64,000 nucleotides of DNA from Ancylobacter koreensis (GCF_023016525.1 NZ_JALKCG010000008.1:1-64000); one strand, 5' to 3'. Positions 53,858 to 63,761 are shown, counted from the stretch's first letter. Translations and numbers: made by a program. The notes: a model not told the origin generated them from the letters alone.

Positions 53858-54616
53858 TCATTCGCGCCCCCGGAAGCGGCGCTGGTAGCCGGCATCGTAC
53901 AGCGCGCTCTCGCGGAAACCCTCGGGCGCCAGCGCCCGGCCGACCATGATCAGCGCGGTGCGCTCCACCGGCTCGGCGGCAACCTTCGCCGCGATGTCGG
54001 CCAGCGTCCCCGAGATCACCCGCTGCGTCGGGCGCGTCGCCTCCACCACCACGGCAACCGGGCAATCGGCGCCGCAGACGGGCGTGAGTTCCGCCACCAC
54101 CCGCTCCAGCGCGTGGATGGCGAGATGCACAGCGAGCGTCGCCCCCGTCGCGGCGAAGGTGGCCAGCGTCTCGCTCTCCGGCATGGCCGAGGCGCGGCCG
54201 GAGACGCGGGTGACGACGAGGCTCTGCGCCAGTCCCGGCACCGTCAGCTCGCGCCCCAGCACCGCGCTCGCCGCCGCGAAGGCCGGCACGCCGGGGGTGA
54301 GCGTATAGGCGATGCCGTGCCGCTCCAGCCGGCGCACCTGCTCGGCCACCGCCGAATAGATGGACAGGTCGCCCGACTGCAGCCGCGCCACGTCATGCCC
54401 CGCAGCTTCGGCGGCGAGGAATTCCGCCTCGATCTCGTCGAGCGAAAGCGGTGCCGTGTCGACGATGCGCGCGCCCGGCGGGCACCAACCCAGCACTTCG
54501 GGCGGCACGATGGAGCCGGCATAGAGGCAGACGGGCGAGCGCGCGATGAGATCGCGCCCGCACAGCGTCATCAAATCCGCCGCACCCGGCCCGGCGCCGA
54601 TGAAATGAACCGTCAC
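53858..54616 (-). CDS. cobM: Precorrin-4 C11-methyltransferase
   Basis: 252 residues, tetrapyrrole methyltransferase fold. The N-terminal SAM-binding [23 protein letters not shown] and [22 protein letters not shown] are diagnostic of CobM/CbiF. It methylates C11 of precorrin-4 to give precorrin-5. Its start overlaps the cobE stop codon by 4 bases, with cobB downstream beyond a repeat. Confidence 0.96.
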   Translation of the reverse strand: MTVHFIGAGPGAADLMTLCGRDLIARSPVCLYAGSIVPPEVLGWCPPGARIVDTAPLSLDEIEAEFLAAEAAGHDVARLQSGDLSIYSAVAEQVRRLERHGIAYTLTPGVPAFAAASAVLGRELTVPGLAQSLVVTRVSGRASAMPESETLATFAATGATLAVHLAIHALERVVAELTPVCGADCPVAVVVEATRPTQRVISGTLADIAAKVAAEPVERTALIMVGRALAPEGFRESALYDAGYQRRFRGRE

Positions 54617-55023
54617 GGCTGCTGCGTCTCCTCGTCCGAAGCCTTGTCCGCCTCCCGCGCCAGCGCGCAGGTCACCGCGCCGAGCACGAAGCGCGGCCCG
54701 ATCAGCGTCGAGCGCCTCCCCGCCGCCGCCAGCGCCGAGGCCTCCGCCACCGAGGGCACACCCATCAGCGCCACGACGCGCTCAGAATGGGTGACGGCGC
54801 GCGCGCCCGCCGCCTCCAGCTGCGTCTGCGGCACCATGACCAGCAGCAGGCCGAGATCGAGCGCCGCCTTGATGATTCCGGCCTCGCCACCCTTCAGCGC
54901 CGGTGTCGCCATCAGCGCGATGTCGCACAGCTTCACACCATGGCGCGCCATCGCCCCGCGCACGCAGGCGCAGACCTCCTCCGCGCTCACACCGCGACGG
55001 CTGCCGACCCCGGCGACGATCAC
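54613..55023 (-). CDS. cobE: Cobalamin biosynthesis protein CobE (CbiG C-terminal domain)
   Basis: 136 residues from the GTG at 55023, whose TGA overlap with the cobL stop codon (GTGA) suggests coupling; an ATG at 55071 would extend it by 16 residues into cobL. It has the CbiG_C domain: [47 protein letters not shown] and [10 protein letters not shown]. The CobE function is poorly defined; it is thought to assist corrin ring synthesis. Confidence 0.85.
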   Translation of the reverse strand: MIVAGVGSRRGVSAEEVCACVRGAMARHGVKLCDIALMATPALKGGEAGIIKAALDLGLLLVMVPQTQLEAAGARAVTHSERVVALMGVPSVAEASALAAAGRRSTLIGPRFVLGAVTCALAREADKASDEETQQP

Positions 55024-56321
55024 AGGCCGCCCCCGGGCTTCACCCAGTTCCCAGGCTTCTCCCAGCTCCACTGCGTCACCGGCATGGCCGGCCGCCAGCC
55101 GGTGAGCCCGCCGACCGACGCCGCGCGGGCGACCGACAGGCGGACGAGCTCGCCGCCCTGCGCCGCGTGAAGGGCGATCAGCCGCGCCTCGGTCTCCAGC
55201 GTCACGCCATTGACCACCAGCCGCCCGCCGGGCCGCAGCGCCGCGATGGCGGCGTCCAGCACGCCGGAATCCCCCGCCCCGCCGCCGACGAACACCGCGT
55301 CCGGCACCGGCAGGCCGGCGAGTGCGTCGGGCGCCTTCCCCTCGACCACGGTCAGCCCCGGCACGCCGAGCGCATGCGCATTGCGCCGCGCCCGCGCCGC
55401 CCGCTCGGCGTTCTCCTCAATGCCGATGGCCCGGAGCGAGGGATCGGCCAGCATCCATTCGATGCCGACCGAACCCGCCCCGGCGCCGATGTCCCACAAC
55501 AGCTCGCCCCGGCGCGGTGCCAGCGCGGACAGCGTCACCGCGCGAACCTCGCGCTTGGTGAGCTGGCCGTCATTCTCGAAGAACTCGTCGGGCAACCCCG
55601 GTGCGCGGGCAATGACGCGCGCGCCCTCCCCGGCCGCCAGCTCGATGCCGACGAGGTTCAGCGGATCGATGTCCCTGAGCGCGAAGCCTTCGGCGAGAGA
55701 AGAACGCAGCTGCTCGCGCGGCCCGCCCAGCGCCTCCAATATGTGCAGCGTCGACCCGCCGAAGCCCGTCCCCGCCAGCAGCCGCGCGATCTCGCCCGGC
55801 CCCGCCCCGTCCGAGGTCAGCACCAGCAGGCGCCGGCCGGGATTGAGATGCGCCCGCAAAAGGTCGAGCGAGCGGCCATGCACGGTGAGGCAACCGATTT
55901 CCGCCAGCGCCCAGCCGAGCCGCGCCGCCGCGAGGCTGAAGGAGGACGGCGCGGGAAGCGCGAACATCTCGCCGGCCGGCACATGACGGGCCAGCACCGC
56001 GCCGACGCCGTAGAGGAACGGATCGCCCGAGGCGAGCACGCAGATTCTTCGCCCGCGCAGCGCCAGCACCTCGTCGATGCCGGCCTCGAACGGGCTAGGC
56101 CAGGTGCGCGCCTCGCCGGTCACCGCGTCCCCGGCGAGCGCGAGATGGCGCGCGCCGCCGAACACGATTTGCGCCGCGCCGATCGCCGCCCGCGCGGCCG
56201 GCGACAGGCCTTCCAGCCCATCCTCGCCGATGCCGACGATGGACAACCAGCGCCGCTCCTGCGCATCGTCGCGCGACGCCGGATCAGTGGATTCCGGCAC
56301 GCCGGATTCAACCGCCCGCAT
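55020..56321 (-). CDS. cobL: Precorrin-6Y C5,15-methyltransferase (decarboxylating)
   Basis: 433 residues, a fusion of CbiE-type and CbiT-type domains. The N-terminal methyltransferase has WLSIVGIGEDGLEGLSPAARA and LASGDPFLYGVG. The C-terminal CbiT domain has the SAM motif LLWDIGAGAGSVGIEWML (about 290-307). It methylates C5 and C15 and decarboxylates the acetate side chain. The ATG at 56321 follows GGGAAGG; its ATG occupies the palindromic CATG that also starts cobK on the other strand. Confidence 0.94.
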   Translation of the reverse strand: MRAVESGVPESTDPASRDDAQERRWLSIVGIGEDGLEGLSPAARAAIGAAQIVFGGARHLALAGDAVTGEARTWPSPFEAGIDEVLALRGRRICVLASGDPFLYGVGAVLARHVPAGEMFALPAPSSFSLAAARLGWALAEIGCLTVHGRSLDLLRAHLNPGRRLLVLTSDGAGPGEIARLLAGTGFGGSTLHILEALGGPREQLRSSLAEGFALRDIDPLNLVGIELAAGEGARVIARAPGLPDEFFENDGQLTKREVRAVTLSALAPRRGELLWDIGAGAGSVGIEWMLADPSLRAIGIEENAERAARARRNAHALGVPGLTVVEGKAPDALAGLPVPDAVFVGGGAGDSGVLDAAIAALRPGGRLVVNGVTLETEARLIALHAAQGGELVRLSVARAASVGGLTGWRPAMPVTQWSWEKPGNWVKPGGGL

Positions 56322-57123
56322 GGACATGCCTTCCCACAGCCGGGATGCCGGCGCCCCGCGCCTGCTCATCCTCGGCGGCACCTCCGAGGCCCGCGAACTC
56401 GCGGCACAGCTGGCCGCGCGCGGGGGCTACACGCTCAGCCTGTCGCTTGCGGGCCGTACGCGCAACCCGCTCGACCAGCCCGCCCCCACCCGCTCGGGCG
56501 GCTTCGGCGGTGTCGAGGGGCTGGCCGCGCATCTGAAGGCCGAGCGCATCAACGCGCTGATCGACGCCACCCACCCCTTCGCCGCGAGCATGTCGCGCAA
56601 CGCGGCCGAGGCCGCGTGCAGTGCCGGCGTGCCCCTCCTCGCCCTCGTCCGGCCGGAATGGCGGCCCGTGCCCCGCGACCGCTGGACCGGGGCCGCCGAC
56701 ATCGCCGGCGCGGTGGAAAAGCTCGGCGCCGCTCCGCGCCGCGTGCTTGCCGCGCTTGGACGCAACGAGGTACGCGCGCTGGAAGCCGCCCCGCAGCACC
56801 ACTGGCTCGTGCGCAGCATCGATCCCGTCGCGCCGCCGCTCGCCCTGCCGCGCGTGCGCTACATCGAGGCGCGCGGCCCCTTCGCGCAGGCGGACGAGCG
56901 CGCGCTGCTGGCGGAAAACCGGATCGACGCCGTGCTCTCCAAGAACAGCGGCGGCGAGGCCACCTACGGCAAGATCGCCGCCGCCCGTGCGCTCGGCATC
57001 GAGGTGATCATGGTTGCCCGCCCGCCCCGCCCGCAGGTCGAGACGGCGGCGAGCGTCGAGGCGGCGCTGGCGTGGCTGGAGCGCCTCCCCCATCACTCCT
57101 CCCCCGACCGCCGTGGCGTATAG
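56320..57123 (+). CDS. cobK: Precorrin-6A reductase
   Basis: 267 residues. The N-terminal LLILGGTSEARELAAQLA dinucleotide-binding motif, INALIDATHPFAASMSRNA and the C-terminal AVLSKNSGGEATYGKI are diagnostic of CobK/CbiJ. It reduces precorrin-6A with NADPH. It is the only plus-strand gene in the cob cluster. Its start (56320, or 56326) overlaps the cobL start on the other strand. Its stop at 57121-57123 overlaps the end of cobJ by 31 bases. No good ribosome site is seen. Confidence 0.93.
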   Translation: MDMPSHSRDAGAPRLLILGGTSEARELAAQLAARGGYTLSLSLAGRTRNPLDQPAPTRSGGFGGVEGLAAHLKAERINALIDATHPFAASMSRNAAEAACSAGVPLLALVRPEWRPVPRDRWTGAADIAGAVEKLGAAPRRVLAALGRNEVRALEAAPQHHWLVRSIDPVAPPLALPRVRYIEARGPFAQADERALLAENRIDAVLSKNSGGEATYGKIAAARALGIEVIMVARPPRPQVETAASVEAALAWLERLPHHSSPDRRGV

Positions 57124-57881
57124 ACCAGCGCCGGCCGGCCCGGACGGGCGACGATGCGCGTCTCCGGCGAGCCGACGATGACGCAGGTCGCCATGTCCGC
57201 CATGTGCCCGCGCGCATTGCCGAGCGGCACCACGCGGATGCGCTCGTCCGGCCGGCCCACCGCGCGGCCGAAAATCACCGGCACCTCGGCGGGCAGTTCC
57301 TCGCGCAATATGTCGAAGGCGGCGTCGAGCTGGTGCGGGCGCGCCTTGGAGACCGGGTTGTAGAACGCCATGGCGAAGCCAGCCTTCGCCGCGAACCGCA
57401 GGCGCTGCTCGATCACCTCCCACGGCTTGAGGTTGTCCGACAGCGAGACGGCGCAGAAATCATGGCCGAGCGGCGCGCCACACCTGGCCGCCACCGCCAG
57501 CATGGCGGTGATGCCCGGGACGATCTCCACCTCCAGCGCGCGCCATTCCGCCGGCCCGGCCTCGATCGCCTCGATCACCGCCGCCGCCATCGCGAACACG
57601 CCGGGGTCGCCGCCGGAGACCATCGCCACCCGCGCCCCGCCCGCCGCATGGGCAAGCGCCGCGCCGGCGCGTGCAAGCTCCTCTCGGTTGTCGGAAGGGT
57701 GGCGCGTCTGGCCCTCGCGGGTCGGCACCCGCTCCAGATAGGGAATGTAGCCGTAGACCGCCTCGGCCTCGCCCAGCGCCGCCTGCGCCTGCCCGGTGAG
57801 GAAGCGCTCCTCGCCCGGCCCGAGGCCGATGACGGTCAGCCGGCCGGCCCTAGAGCCCGCAGCCTTGCCCGAATTCGTCAT
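57093..57881 (-). CDS. cobJ: Precorrin-3B C17-methyltransferase
   Basis: 262 residues of the tetrapyrrole methylase family. LTVIGLGPGEERFLTGQAQAAL, GYIPYLERV, VAMVSGGDPGVFAMAA and VEIVPGITAMLAVAARCGAPLGHDF are diagnostic of CobJ. It methylates C17 with ring contraction. The start MTNSGK overlaps the cobI stop (ATGA) and has GGGGAGG upstream. Confidence 0.95.
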   Translation of the reverse strand: MTNSGKAAGSRAGRLTVIGLGPGEERFLTGQAQAALGEAEAVYGYIPYLERVPTREGQTRHPSDNREELARAGAALAHAAGGARVAMVSGGDPGVFAMAAAVIEAIEAGPAEWRALEVEIVPGITAMLAVAARCGAPLGHDFCAVSLSDNLKPWEVIEQRLRFAAKAGFAMAFYNPVSKARPHQLDAAFDILREELPAEVPVIFGRAVGRPDERIRVVPLGNARGHMADMATCVIVGSPETRIVARPGRPALVYTPRRSGEE

Positions 57882-58615
57882 TCCCGTCCTCCCCAGCCCG
57901 GCACCAGCACGATGGCGAAATAAGGCGCCGGCCCGTCCGCCCGCCCCGCCAGCCTCTCGCAATAGCCCCCGTCCATCGTGCCGCGCTCGACATAGAGCGC
58001 CTGCCCGAGCTTGCCGGCAGCTTCCAGCGCGCGCCTGATTTTCGGCAGGTTGCGCCCCACCTTCATGATCACCGCCGCATCCGTGCCGGCAAGCCGGCGC
58101 GCCAGCTCGCCTTCCGCGAGCGTGCCCGGCAGCACGGAAAGCACATCGTCGCCCTGCGCGATGGGCGCGCCGGCCAGCGACCAGCAGCCGGACATGCCGG
58201 TGACGCCCGCGATGACCTGCGTCGGGTAGCGGTCGGCGAGCCGCACATGCAGGTGCATGTAGGAGCCGTAGAACATCGGGTCGCCCTCGGAGAGAACCGC
58301 CACCGTGCGCCCGGCGTCGAGATGGGCCGCCACAGCGCGCGCCGAGGCGTCGTAGAAGCTGGCGATGGCGTCGCGATAGGGCTCTTCGTCCTTCGCCATC
58401 TCGGTGGTCACGGGATAGCCGAGCGGCAGTTCCTCCGCCCCCGCGCGGAAATGCGAATGGGCGATGGCGCGCGCATGGCTCGCATTACCCAGCTTGGCGA
58501 AATAGGCGACCACATCGGCCGTGCCGAGCGCGCGCACCGCCTTCAGCGTCATCAGCTCGGGATCGCCCGGCCCGACGCCCACGCCGACGAGACGGCCTGC
58601 GGGAAGCGCGCTCAT
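57878..58615 (-). CDS. cobI: Precorrin-2 C20-methyltransferase
   Basis: 245 residues. LVGVGVGPGDPELMTLKAVRAL at the N-terminus and VAVLSEGDPMFYGSYMHL, then VIAGVTGMSGCWSLAG, identify CobI/CbiL. It methylates C20 of precorrin-2 using S-adenosylmethionine. Start and stop overlap cobH and cobJ by 4 bases each (ATGA). Confidence 0.95.
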   Translation of the reverse strand: MSALPAGRLVGVGVGPGDPELMTLKAVRALGTADVVAYFAKLGNASHARAIAHSHFRAGAEELPLGYPVTTEMAKDEEPYRDAIASFYDASARAVAAHLDAGRTVAVLSEGDPMFYGSYMHLHVRLADRYPTQVIAGVTGMSGCWSLAGAPIAQGDDVLSVLPGTLAEGELARRLAGTDAAVIMKVGRNLPKIRRALEAAGKLGQALYVERGTMDGGYCERLAGRADGPAPYFAIVLVPGWGGRE

Positions 58616-59247
58616 ATTCCCGGCCTCGCCAACGCGTTGACCGCCGCCGCCGTCATGGCGCTGCCGCCCAGCCGCCCGCGCACCACCAGCCACGGCACGC
58701 CGTGGTCGCCGGCCGCCAGCGCGTCCTTGGATTCGGCCGCGCCGACGAAGCCGACCGGGATGCCGAGAATGGCGGCGGGCCGGGGCGCCCCGGCATCGAG
58801 CATTTCCAGCAGGCGGAACAGCGCGGTCGGCGCATTGCCGATGGCGACAACGGCGCCTTCCATATGGTCGCGCCACAGTTCCAGCGCGGCGGCCGAGCGG
58901 GTGGTGCCGAGCCGTTCGGCGAGCCCCGGCACGGCAGGCTCGCGCAGCGTGCAGATCACCTCGTTGTTCGCCGGCAGGCGCGCGCGGGTGATGCCGTGCG
59001 CCACCATCGCGGCGTCGCACAGGATCGGCGCGCCCGCGTTCAGCGCGTTGCGCGCGGCACGCACGACGCCGGGCGCGAAGTCGATGGCGAAGGCGGCCTC
59101 CACAAGCCCGCAGGCATGGATCATGCGCACCGCGACGTCGGCCTCGTCGGGCGTGAACCGGCCGAGCTCTGCCTCCTCGCGGATAATGGCGAAGGAGCGC
59201 TCATAGATCGCATTGCCGTCGCGCTCATAGTCGGTAGGGATCGACAC
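58612..59247 (-). CDS. cobH: Precorrin-8X methylmutase
   Basis: 211 residues. CobH/CbiC signatures are IYERSFAIIREEAELGRF, VRMIHACGLVEAAFAIDF with the catalytic His, and APILCDAAMVAHGI, then GNAPTALFRLLEML and GIPVGFVGAAESKDAL. It moves the C11 methyl to C12 to make hydrogenobyrinate. It lies immediately after cobG, whose stop codon at 59248 is adjacent. Confidence 0.96.
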   Translation of the reverse strand: MSIPTDYERDGNAIYERSFAIIREEAELGRFTPDEADVAVRMIHACGLVEAAFAIDFAPGVVRAARNALNAGAPILCDAAMVAHGITRARLPANNEVICTLREPAVPGLAERLGTTRSAAALELWRDHMEGAVVAIGNAPTALFRLLEMLDAGAPRPAAILGIPVGFVGAAESKDALAAGDHGVPWLVVRGRLGGSAMTAAAVNALARPGI

Positions 59248-60456
59248 TCAGCCCTCGTCCTTGTCCAGAAACTCCCGCGCGGCCTCGGCGAGCCGCGCCA
59301 CGCCCACGCGCCACGCCGGAACGTCGCGCGGCGTGCCTTCGACCACGAGACCCGCCCCTTCGTCCAGCCCCACGATGGTGAGGCGCGCGGAAGCGGGATG
59401 CGCGCAGCCCTTGGCGCAGCCCGAAACGTGCAGTTCGCCCCGCCGCACATGGGGAGCGAGCGCCACCGCCAGGGCATGCGTCTCGATGCGGGCAGAGGCG
59501 CAGGCGGGGCGGCCGGCACAGGCGAAGACGCGGCGGCGGGGGTCGTCCGCTTGCGTGATGAACCCGAGTGCATCCGCCCGCGCGGCAAGTCCGGCCACGG
59601 CCGCCCGCGCCAGCCCCACCAGCAGCAGCGCCCGCCCGGCGGCGGGCTCGGCATGGCGGGCGCCGGCCGCGCGCGCCGCCTGCATCAGCGCCTCCAGCGC
59701 CTCTGCGCGCGTCTGACCGAAGGCGAGGCCGACACCGAGCGCGAAGGAACCGTCATTCAACGCGTGGGGACCCACCGGGTCCGTGGTCTCCCGCGCGGGC
59801 GTGTCTGCTCCAAGCGTGAGCGCGTGCCGCGCGGCGAGCGCTGCCAACCCCTCGCGCGCCAGAAATTCGTCCATGCGCGCCTGCGGCCCGGCCTGCGCGA
59901 GATCGCCCAGCAGCGCGACGACGAGCCCCGCCGCACGCGCGTCCTCCACGGTGCCGGCCGGCCGACCTGCCAGCGTGACGGTCCACCCGGTTCCGGTCGC
60001 GGTCAGCGCGATGTCGGCCTTCAGGGCGGCGAGCGAGAGCGCCCCGCCGGCGTCGAGCGTCACCGAAGCTTTCGGCGCGAGGCGTGGCACCAGCGAGGTC
60101 GCGCCCTCGCTTATCGCCGCCGCCAGCGTACGCGGATCGGCGTGCGCCGCCGGGTCGAGCCCGGCCAGCGCGGAGTGTTCCACCGGAAAACCGTCCGGCA
60201 GCGCAATGGCTAGGGTCGCCACGCCTTCCTCCAGCCGCGGCGTACTCACCGGCGTCAGCCCACGAATCTGCAGCTTGCCCCGTGCGGTCACTTCAAGAAT
60301 GCCGTTGCCGAGTTCGTGGGCGAGGCGAGCAAGGCCGACCACATGATCAAAAGTCATGGGCTCCACAGGCTGCAGCCGCGCCAGCAGCCCGTCGCCGGTC
60401 GGCATCGGCGCGGGCAGCGAGGGACAGGCGCCCCGGCGCATCGCGGTCGCGCTCAT
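59248..60456 (-). CDS. cobG: Precorrin-3B synthase
   Basis: 402 residues of the sulfite/nitrite reductase-like fold. Fe-S cysteines are in FACAGRPACAS (CX5C) and VSGCAKGCAHP (CX3C). It performs the O2-dependent C20 hydroxylation and lactone formation, which identifies the aerobic pathway. The ATG at 60456 overlaps the cobN stop codon (ATGA). Confidence 0.93.
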   Translation of the reverse strand: MSATAMRRGACPSLPAPMPTGDGLLARLQPVEPMTFDHVVGLARLAHELGNGILEVTARGKLQIRGLTPVSTPRLEEGVATLAIALPDGFPVEHSALAGLDPAAHADPRTLAAAISEGATSLVPRLAPKASVTLDAGGALSLAALKADIALTATGTGWTVTLAGRPAGTVEDARAAGLVVALLGDLAQAGPQARMDEFLAREGLAALAARHALTLGADTPARETTDPVGPHALNDGSFALGVGLAFGQTRAEALEALMQAARAAGARHAEPAAGRALLLVGLARAAVAGLAARADALGFITQADDPRRRVFACAGRPACASARIETHALAVALAPHVRRGELHVSGCAKGCAHPASARLTIVGLDEGAGLVVEGTPRDVPAWRVGVARLAEAAREFLDKDEG

Positions 60457-63400
60457 GCCGCGCCCTTCCCCGCGAGCGCCGCCAGCGCCTGCCCGACATC
60501 GTTGCGGCGTGGGTGCCACAGGCCCTTTTCACGCGCGCCCTCGAAGCGGGCGGCAACGAAGCGCGCCGCCTCGGGCGACACGTCGATCAGGAAATCGCGC
60601 ATCGCCGCGTCGTCGACATAGGCGGCGTGCAGCGTGTCGATCAGATGGCCCGGCACCGCCCGCGTCGCTTCGGCAAAGCCGATCAGCCGGTCTACCGTTT
60701 CGGCCATTTCCGCCGCCCCGCGCGGCCCGTGCCGGCGCAGCCCCGCCATGTAGCGCGGGTTCACCCGGCCGCGCACGATGCGGGCGAGCGCCCCTTCGAG
60801 CGGGCGGGCGACGGGCTTTCCCGGGTCGGAAGTGTCCAGCACCACGAGGCCCGGCGCGCGGCCCAGCCGCTCCGCCGCCGCCGCGAAGCCGCCAATGAAG
60901 GCAAGGTCGGCATCGCCTTCCAGAAGGTCGCGGCCGGGATCGTCCGCGCCATGGACCAGCAGGTCGGCCGCCGCCACCCGCGCGGCGAAGGCATCGCCGG
61001 CCGGGCGCGCCAGCCCTTCCGCCCCGCCATAGGCGTGCGAGGCGCTGGCGAGATAATCCTCGCCCAGCATCTCCCGCTCGATCCCGCTGGCGTGCCCGTC
61101 AACCCCCGCGCCGTAGGCGCCCGGCGCGGTGCCGAAGATGCGCACCGCTCCTTCCCCTGCCGCCCGCAGCGGGTTTTCTTCGTCGCCCTCCTCGCGCCGC
61201 GCCACCGCGCGGATGGCGGCATCGAGCAGCGCGATCTGCGCCGGGAACAGGTCGCGGAACAGCCCCGAGATGCGGAAGGTGACGTCGACGCGCGGGCGGC
61301 CGAGCGCGGCCGGCGGCAGCACCTCGACGCCGGTGACGCGGCCGGTCGCCGGGTCCCACACCGGGCGGGCGCCGATCAGCGCGAGGCCCTGCGCGATCTC
61401 CTCGCCGCCGGTGCGCAGCGTGGCGCTGCCCCACAGATCGAGCACCAGCGAACGCGGCCAGTCGCCATGGGTCTGCGCATAGGCGCGCAGCACCTCGTCG
61501 GCAGCGAGGCGCCCGAGGTCCATGGCGGTCGGGGTCGGCAGGCTGCGAGGATCGCTGGCATAGAGGTTGCGCCCGGTCGGCATCACGTCGGTGCGCCCGC
61601 GCCCCGGCGCGCCGGCCGGCCCGGCGGGCACGCGCCGGCCGTCGAGCGCAGCGAGCAGCCCGTCGCGCTCGGCCGCCCCGCACGGCCCGCGGCCATAGAC
61701 ATGGAAGCCGTCCTTGAGACGCATCTCCTTGATGTCGCAGAGAAAGGCGTCGATCCGCTGCAGCGCCTCGTCCGGCGCCGCATCGCCGGCCAGCCCGGCG
61801 TCGCGGGCAAGGCCGGTACGCGCCGCCTCCTCGACGATCAGCTTCGCCAGAAGCTCGCGCCTGCGGCGGTCGAGCCCGTCGGCCTGCGCATACTCATCCA
61901 CCAGCCGCTCCAGTTCGGCGGCCTCGCCGGCGAGCCCCGCCTCCAGCGTGGGCGGCGGCAGATGGCCGAGCGTCACCGCCGCGATGCGCCGCTTGGCCTG
62001 TGCCGCCTCGCCGGGGTTCGAGACGATGAAGGGATAGGCGACCGGCATTGCGCCCAGCACCAGTTCGGGGAAGCAGCCGGCGGTCAGCGCCACATGCTTG
62101 CCCGGCAGCCATTCCAGCGTGCCATGCGCGCCCATATGGACGAGCGCGTCGGCCTCGCCTTGCAGCCACAGCCCGAAGGCGAGCAGCGCGTGGCGCGGCG
62201 GCAGCGCGGGGGCGTGATACTGCGCCCGCCGCTCGGCGTGCGAACCGCGATCCGGCGCGAGGGCGACGGTGACATGGCCGAATCGCGCCGCGCGAAAGCG
62301 GAAGGCGCCGTCGACGAGGTCCGTATCGTCCTCCGGCGCGCCCCACGCCGCGTGAACGGCGGCCACCGCCTCGGGCGGAAGGGTGGCGAGATGGGCACGG
62401 TACTCGGCGAGGGAGAGGCATGTCTCCCGCGAGTCGCTCCCCCCCGCACCGAGCCGCTCCAGCAGCCCCCGCTCATCCGTCGGTACGCCCTTCACCCGGT
62501 AGCCGGCGGCCTTCATGTTGTCCAGCAGCGCCAGCACGCTCGCCGGCACGTCGAGGCCGACCGCCCAGCCTGTGCGGCCGGGGACGCCGGCATAGTCCGG
62601 CATCAGCACGCTCACCCGGCGCTGCGCGGGAGAAAGACCCTGCAACCGCGCCAGTGCCGCCACGCGGCCGGCGACCTGCGCCACGCGGTCCGGCTCGGGC
62701 CGGTTCACCAGCCCGGCGAAGCCCGGCACGGCGGAGGATTCCGCCGGCGCCTTGAAGGAGAGTGCGCCGGCCAGCACCCGCCCGTCGAGCTCGGGCAGCA
62801 CGACATGCATGGCGAGGTCCGCCCCCGTCAGCCCGCGCACGCCCTCGGCCCAGGCTTCGCGCGCCGTGGTGGCGACGATGGCCTGCAGCACCGGCACGCC
62901 GGGCATATCGAGCACGATCGCCTCCCCGGGATCGGCCGCGGCGAAGGCGGTAAGCGTCACGATGGCGGCCGGGTTCATGCCCGCCAGCGCCCCCTTCAGG
63001 AAGGCGACGGAGCAAGGCTCCTTCAGGCTGGCGACGAAGATCGGACGCGGATCGAGCCCGCGTTCCGCCAGCGCCGCGCACAGCGCGTCGACCGGCGCGG
63101 TGTCGGCGGCAAGCCACATGGAACGGTAGAAGATGACGGGGATGGCGGGCGTGGCGCGGCCGGCCGGCGAAGGCGCCTCACCTCTCCACCCATAGAACCC
63201 GGCGAGCGGCACCGGCGTCGGCTCGGCCGCCACGAGCGCCCGCCCGGCATGCCCCGCCAGCCGCTGCAGCAGGGCGCGCATGTTGTCCGGCCCGCCGGCA
63301 CGGAAATAGCCGAGCAGCGCCTCCAGCTCCGGCGCCGGCAGGGTGGAGAGGTCGGCGAGGCGCGGGTCGTCGCGGTCTTCGCCGGGCAGCACGGCGAGCG

Positions 63401-63737
63401 TGAAGCCGCGCGCGCGCGCCTCGGCGCTCAGCCGCTCGACGCCGTAGCGCCACCAGTCGAGCCCGCCGAGCAGCCGCACCACCACGATGCGGGCATGGAC
63501 CGCCACCTTGTCGATCCACAGGTCCACCGAGAGCGGATGGCGCAGGTCGCGCAGGCTGGCGAGGCGAAGGCTCGGGAGATCATCGCCCTCGCCCTGCGCG
63601 CGGGCCAGCGCCGTGGCGAGCCCCATCAGGTCGCTGTCGGTGAAGGAAACGACCACCACCTCCCCCGGCGTCTGGCCGAGGTCGACCGGCTCGACGAGAT
63701 CGTCGAGGCTGGTCGAGGTGGTGGTGAGGATATGCAT
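60453..63737 (-). CDS. cobN: Aerobic cobaltochelatase subunit CobN
   Basis: 1094 residues, somewhat shorter than the ~1250-residue reference CobN. It shows the CobN/magnesium-chelatase-like architecture: EALLGYFRAGGPDNMRALLQRL, GALSFKAPAESS, ALLAFGLWLQGEADALVHMGAHGTLEWLPGKH, LVDEYAQADGLDRRRRELLAKLI and NLYASDPRSLPTPTAM. With CobS and CobT it inserts cobalt into hydrogenobyrinate a,c-diamide. The gene follows cobW after a repeat element and overlaps cobG. Neither cobS nor cobT is in the window. Confidence 0.96.
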   Translation of the reverse strand: MHILTTTSTSLDDLVEPVDLGQTPGEVVVVSFTDSDLMGLATALARAQGEGDDLPSLRLASLRDLRHPLSVDLWIDKVAVHARIVVVRLLGGLDWWRYGVERLSAEARARGFTLAVLPGEDRDDPRLADLSTLPAPELEALLGYFRAGGPDNMRALLQRLAGHAGRALVAAEPTPVPLAGFYGWRGEAPSPAGRATPAIPVIFYRSMWLAADTAPVDALCAALAERGLDPRPIFVASLKEPCSVAFLKGALAGMNPAAIVTLTAFAAADPGEAIVLDMPGVPVLQAIVATTAREAWAEGVRGLTGADLAMHVVLPELDGRVLAGALSFKAPAESSAVPGFAGLVNRPEPDRVAQVAGRVAALARLQGLSPAQRRVSVLMPDYAGVPGRTGWAVGLDVPASVLALLDNMKAAGYRVKGVPTDERGLLERLGAGGSDSRETCLSLAEYRAHLATLPPEAVAAVHAAWGAPEDDTDLVDGAFRFRAARFGHVTVALAPDRGSHAERRAQYHAPALPPRHALLAFGLWLQGEADALVHMGAHGTLEWLPGKHVALTAGCFPELVLGAMPVAYPFIVSNPGEAAQAKRRIAAVTLGHLPPPTLEAGLAGEAAELERLVDEYAQADGLDRRRRELLAKLIVEEAARTGLARDAGLAGDAAPDEALQRIDAFLCDIKEMRLKDGFHVYGRGPCGAAERDGLLAALDGRRVPAGPAGAPGRGRTDVMPTGRNLYASDPRSLPTPTAMDLGRLAADEVLRAYAQTHGDWPRSLVLDLWGSATLRTGGEEIAQGLALIGARPVWDPATGRVTGVEVLPPAALGRPRVDVTFRISGLFRDLFPAQIALLDAAIRAVARREEGDEENPLRAAGEGAVRIFGTAPGAYGAGVDGHASGIEREMLGEDYLASASHAYGGAEGLARPAGDAFAARVAAADLLVHGADDPGRDLLEGDADLAFIGGFAAAAERLGRAPGLVVLDTSDPGKPVARPLEGALARIVRGRVNPRYMAGLRRHGPRGAAEMAETVDRLIGFAEATRAVPGHLIDTLHAAYVDDAAMRDFLIDVSPEAARFVAARFEGAREKGLWHPRRNDVGQALAALAGKGAA

Positions 63738-63761
63738 GGAGTCGAGCGTCCCTCAGAAGGC

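Noticed and set aside
54903-57923. A 1006-codon plus-strand frame across cobE, cobL, cobJ
   Set aside because: Low-complexity Arg/Pro-rich translation; it overlaps cobK in another frame and the minus-strand cob genes, all with strong motifs.
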